Positions 33,667-35,536 of a stretch of DNA of 35,536 bases are shown here, piece by piece; the first letter of the stretch is position 1; each line of letters starts with the position of its first letter. The stretch is from a bacterium. GTDB lineage: Bacteria; UBP6; JAFGXH01. The stretch covers positions 1-35,536 of the forward strand of contig JAMOQH010000135.1 of NCBI GenBank assembly GCA_027064085.1. Reading direction: 5' to 3'. Below the pieces are notes generated by a model. The model had not been told where the DNA came from, searched no databases, and saw nothing but the letters and a program-made list of their open reading frames with translations. A program made the position numbers and the translations under genes.

Positions 33667-35536
33667 ATGAAATCTTTATTTTTGTCTTTGTTTTTATTCG
33701 GATTTACGATATTTGCCTACAAGCCATTACCTCCTGGAGCAGGTGCATCTGTAAAACCTAATGTTTTATTTATCATTGATGATTCTGGTTCTATGGGGGC
33801 ATCTTGTACAGGTGAAGGTGATTTAGATAATACTAATAAAACCTCTAAAATGTGCCAAACTAAAAGGGCTTTGAGGCTTTTGTTTCAAGATGACAGCATT
33901 ACTCAAAATATAAGGTATGGTTTAACCGAGTTTCCGCGTTATTGGTGTAAAAGTAAAAAAATGCTTTTAGTTCCTATTAGAAATAGAGATGACATGGATA
34001 TTTATAAAAATAATGGTGATACTAAATTACATAAAACTTATATAGAAGAACAAATGAAAACTATCCCAACAAATAACTGGACTCCTTTAGGTAAAGCTGC
34101 ATATTTTGCAAGAAGATATTTTCAAGGTCATGCTTCTTCAGATGGAAGTATTATTAATAATTTTGACTCTAGCATAGGTGAATCACCAATTATTGATAAA
34201 TGTCAAAAAAATTATATAGTTTTATTTACTGATGGAGGAGAAAGTAGAAATAACTGTAGTCATGGAGATTGGAAAAGTATTATTAAAGAATCTACTAAAA
34301 TGCAACAAAGTCCATTACAAGGTTTTGTCACTAAAGATGGTGAGGCTATAGCTAGTGGAAACGAAAACATTGATTTATATGCAGTTGGTTTAGGTAGTGG
34401 TGTAAATACAAATACTATGAATACTATTGCAGAACATGGTGGAACAGAGCAAGGATATTTTGCAGAAAATGATCCTAGTAAAATCCTTGAAATATTTCAA
34501 CAAATTATAGCTGATATTGGAGCTAAAAATATTACTTCTACTACTCCAACTTTAATACCTAGTTTTGCCGGTCCAGAAAATGATGTTCTTTATTTAACTA
34601 ATTTTCAACCAAGGGACAACAAGCAATGGAGTGGGCATTTATTTAAATATAAACTAGCTACAACAGGAAATAATGTTTTAGATGGTACTCCTAAATGGGA
34701 TTTAGCTCAAAAACTTTCTAATCAATTAGATTCAAGAAAAGTATATACTGTTTGTAAAGATATGAGTGGTCACTTAGTCAAAGATGCTTTTACTGATGAT
34801 GATAATAATCTTGCTCTTTTTGATTTAAATAATGCTCAAGAAATTGCTTTCTGTATGCTTCAAGGAGCAAATAATGGTGCAGGTAATCCAATGATTGCAG
34901 GAATTAGACAAACATTTCCGTGGAATGCAGCAGTTATTGGATGTTCTGGTGCTGGCTGGGAAGAACACTATGATTCTAATACTGGAAATGTAGATGGTTG
35001 TATGCCCACAAGAGAATGGATAGATCCTGTTTGTAAGAGTAGTGAAAATATTGTAGATATGATTAATGACCAATTTGAAATCTATAGGTCTTATTGTGGT
35101 GCAGGTGATTTTGAAGATTATGCAGTAGGTTTTCCTATACCTCTTCCAGACCCTGCTCATCCTGATGAGAGTATTCTTGAGGATGATGCAAGTGGAAGTA
35201 AGCGTTGTAAATTAGGTAGTCAAACAATTACTCTTCCAGATGGAACAACAAAAACTCTTACTCAAAAAGACAAAGCAAGATTTATTCAAAGATATTTATG
35301 TCAAGGTGCATCACATGCATTTTGTGGATGCTTTGAGCCATGGGAAGGAAGTCCTGCTCCTAATGTTAACAAAGCTCAAATGTGTATAAATGCAATTGGT
35401 GAAGAAGATAATACTATGTGTGGTGGAACTAATGCTACTCCAAGAGATCCAAGTAAGCCTAGTTGTTATGAAGGATATTGTGTTGGTAAACCTCTTGAAT
35501 ATGATAAAAATGCAATTTGGGAAAAGCAAGACATGG
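33667..35536 (+). CDS. PilY1-like protein with VWA domain (truncated by window end)
   Basis: Open frame from ATG 33667 to the window end, absent from the ORF track for lack of a stop. MKSLFLSLFLFGFTIFAYKPLPPGAGASVKPNVLFIIDDSGSMGAS (MIDAS DxSxS), 'IVLFTDGGES', 'VGLGSGVNTNTMNTIAEHGGTEQGYFAENDPSKILEIFQQIIADI', 'YLTNFQPRDNKQWSGHLFKYKL'. Confidence 0.8.
   Translation, partial: MKSLFLSLFLFGFTIFAYKPLPPGAGASVKPNVLFIIDDSGSMGASCTGEGDLDNTNKTSKMCQTKRALRLLFQDDSITQNIRYGLTEFPRYWCKSKKMLLVPIRNRDDMDIYKNNGDTKLHKTYIEEQMKTIPTNNWTPLGKAAYFARRYFQGHASSDGSIINNFDSSIGESPIIDKCQKNYIVLFTDGGESRNNCSHGDWKSIIKESTKMQQSPLQGFVTKDGEAIASGNENIDLYAVGLGSGVNTNTMNTIAEHGGTEQGYFAENDPSKILEIFQQIIADIGAKNITSTTPTLIPSFAGPENDVLYLTNFQPRDNKQWSGHLFKYKLATTGNNVLDGTPKWDLAQKLSNQLDSRKVYTVCKDMSGHLVKDAFTDDDNNLALFDLNNAQEIAFCMLQGANNGAGNPMIAGIRQTFPWNAAVIGCSGAGWEEHYDSNTGNVDGCMPTREWIDPVCKSSENIVDMINDQFEIYRSYCGAGDFEDYAVGFPIPLPDPAHPDESILEDDASGSKRCKLGSQTITLPDGTTKTLTQKDKARFIQRYLCQGASHAFCGCFEPWEGSPAPNVNKAQMCINAIGEEDNTMCGGTNATPRDPSKPSCYEGYCVGKPLEYDKNAIWEKQDM

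Noticed and set aside
34825-35529. Two minus-strand ORFs at 34825-35160 and 35311-35529
   Set aside because: Antisense to the open PilY1/VWA frame, which has clear protein motifs.

Overview
AT-rich bacterial chromosomal window, probably from a Gram-negative, Myxococcota-like lineage rich in secreted proteins (an inference from protein style only). About 27 CDS are supportable. Housekeeping genes: pepF, feoAB, family-4 uracil-DNA glycosylase, HisC-like aminotransferase, two-subunit class I fumarase, shikimate kinase, aspartokinase, Zn-ribbon thioredoxin. Envelope and secreted genes: Ser/Thr kinase with PEGA domain, TPR proteins, a propeller protein, an NfeD/ClpP-class protein, two tandem MlaE permeases plus an MlaF-like ATPase, three Cys-rich/EGF-like lipoproteins (one fused to an amidohydrolase and thrombospondin-3 repeats), an FN3 protein with a CFI-box C-terminus, and a truncated PilY1/VWA protein running off the right edge that is absent from the ORF track. 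No rRNA, tRNA, CRISPR array, transposase or phage module was recognised. The most interesting signal is a family of 23-bp palindromes (10-bp arms, 3-nt loop) inside the coding regions of two divergent neighbouring genes: three copies in the kinase linker and one in the TPR protein linker. Their arms differ between copies but co-vary so that base-pairing is kept, and they are combined with a 21-bp coding tandem repeat shared by both genes. Other notable points are a consensus promoter with a Fur-like box in front of feoAB, a 13-cysteine array with a Cys exactly every sixth residue, and a probable loss of the catalytic Ser in the NfeD-like protein.
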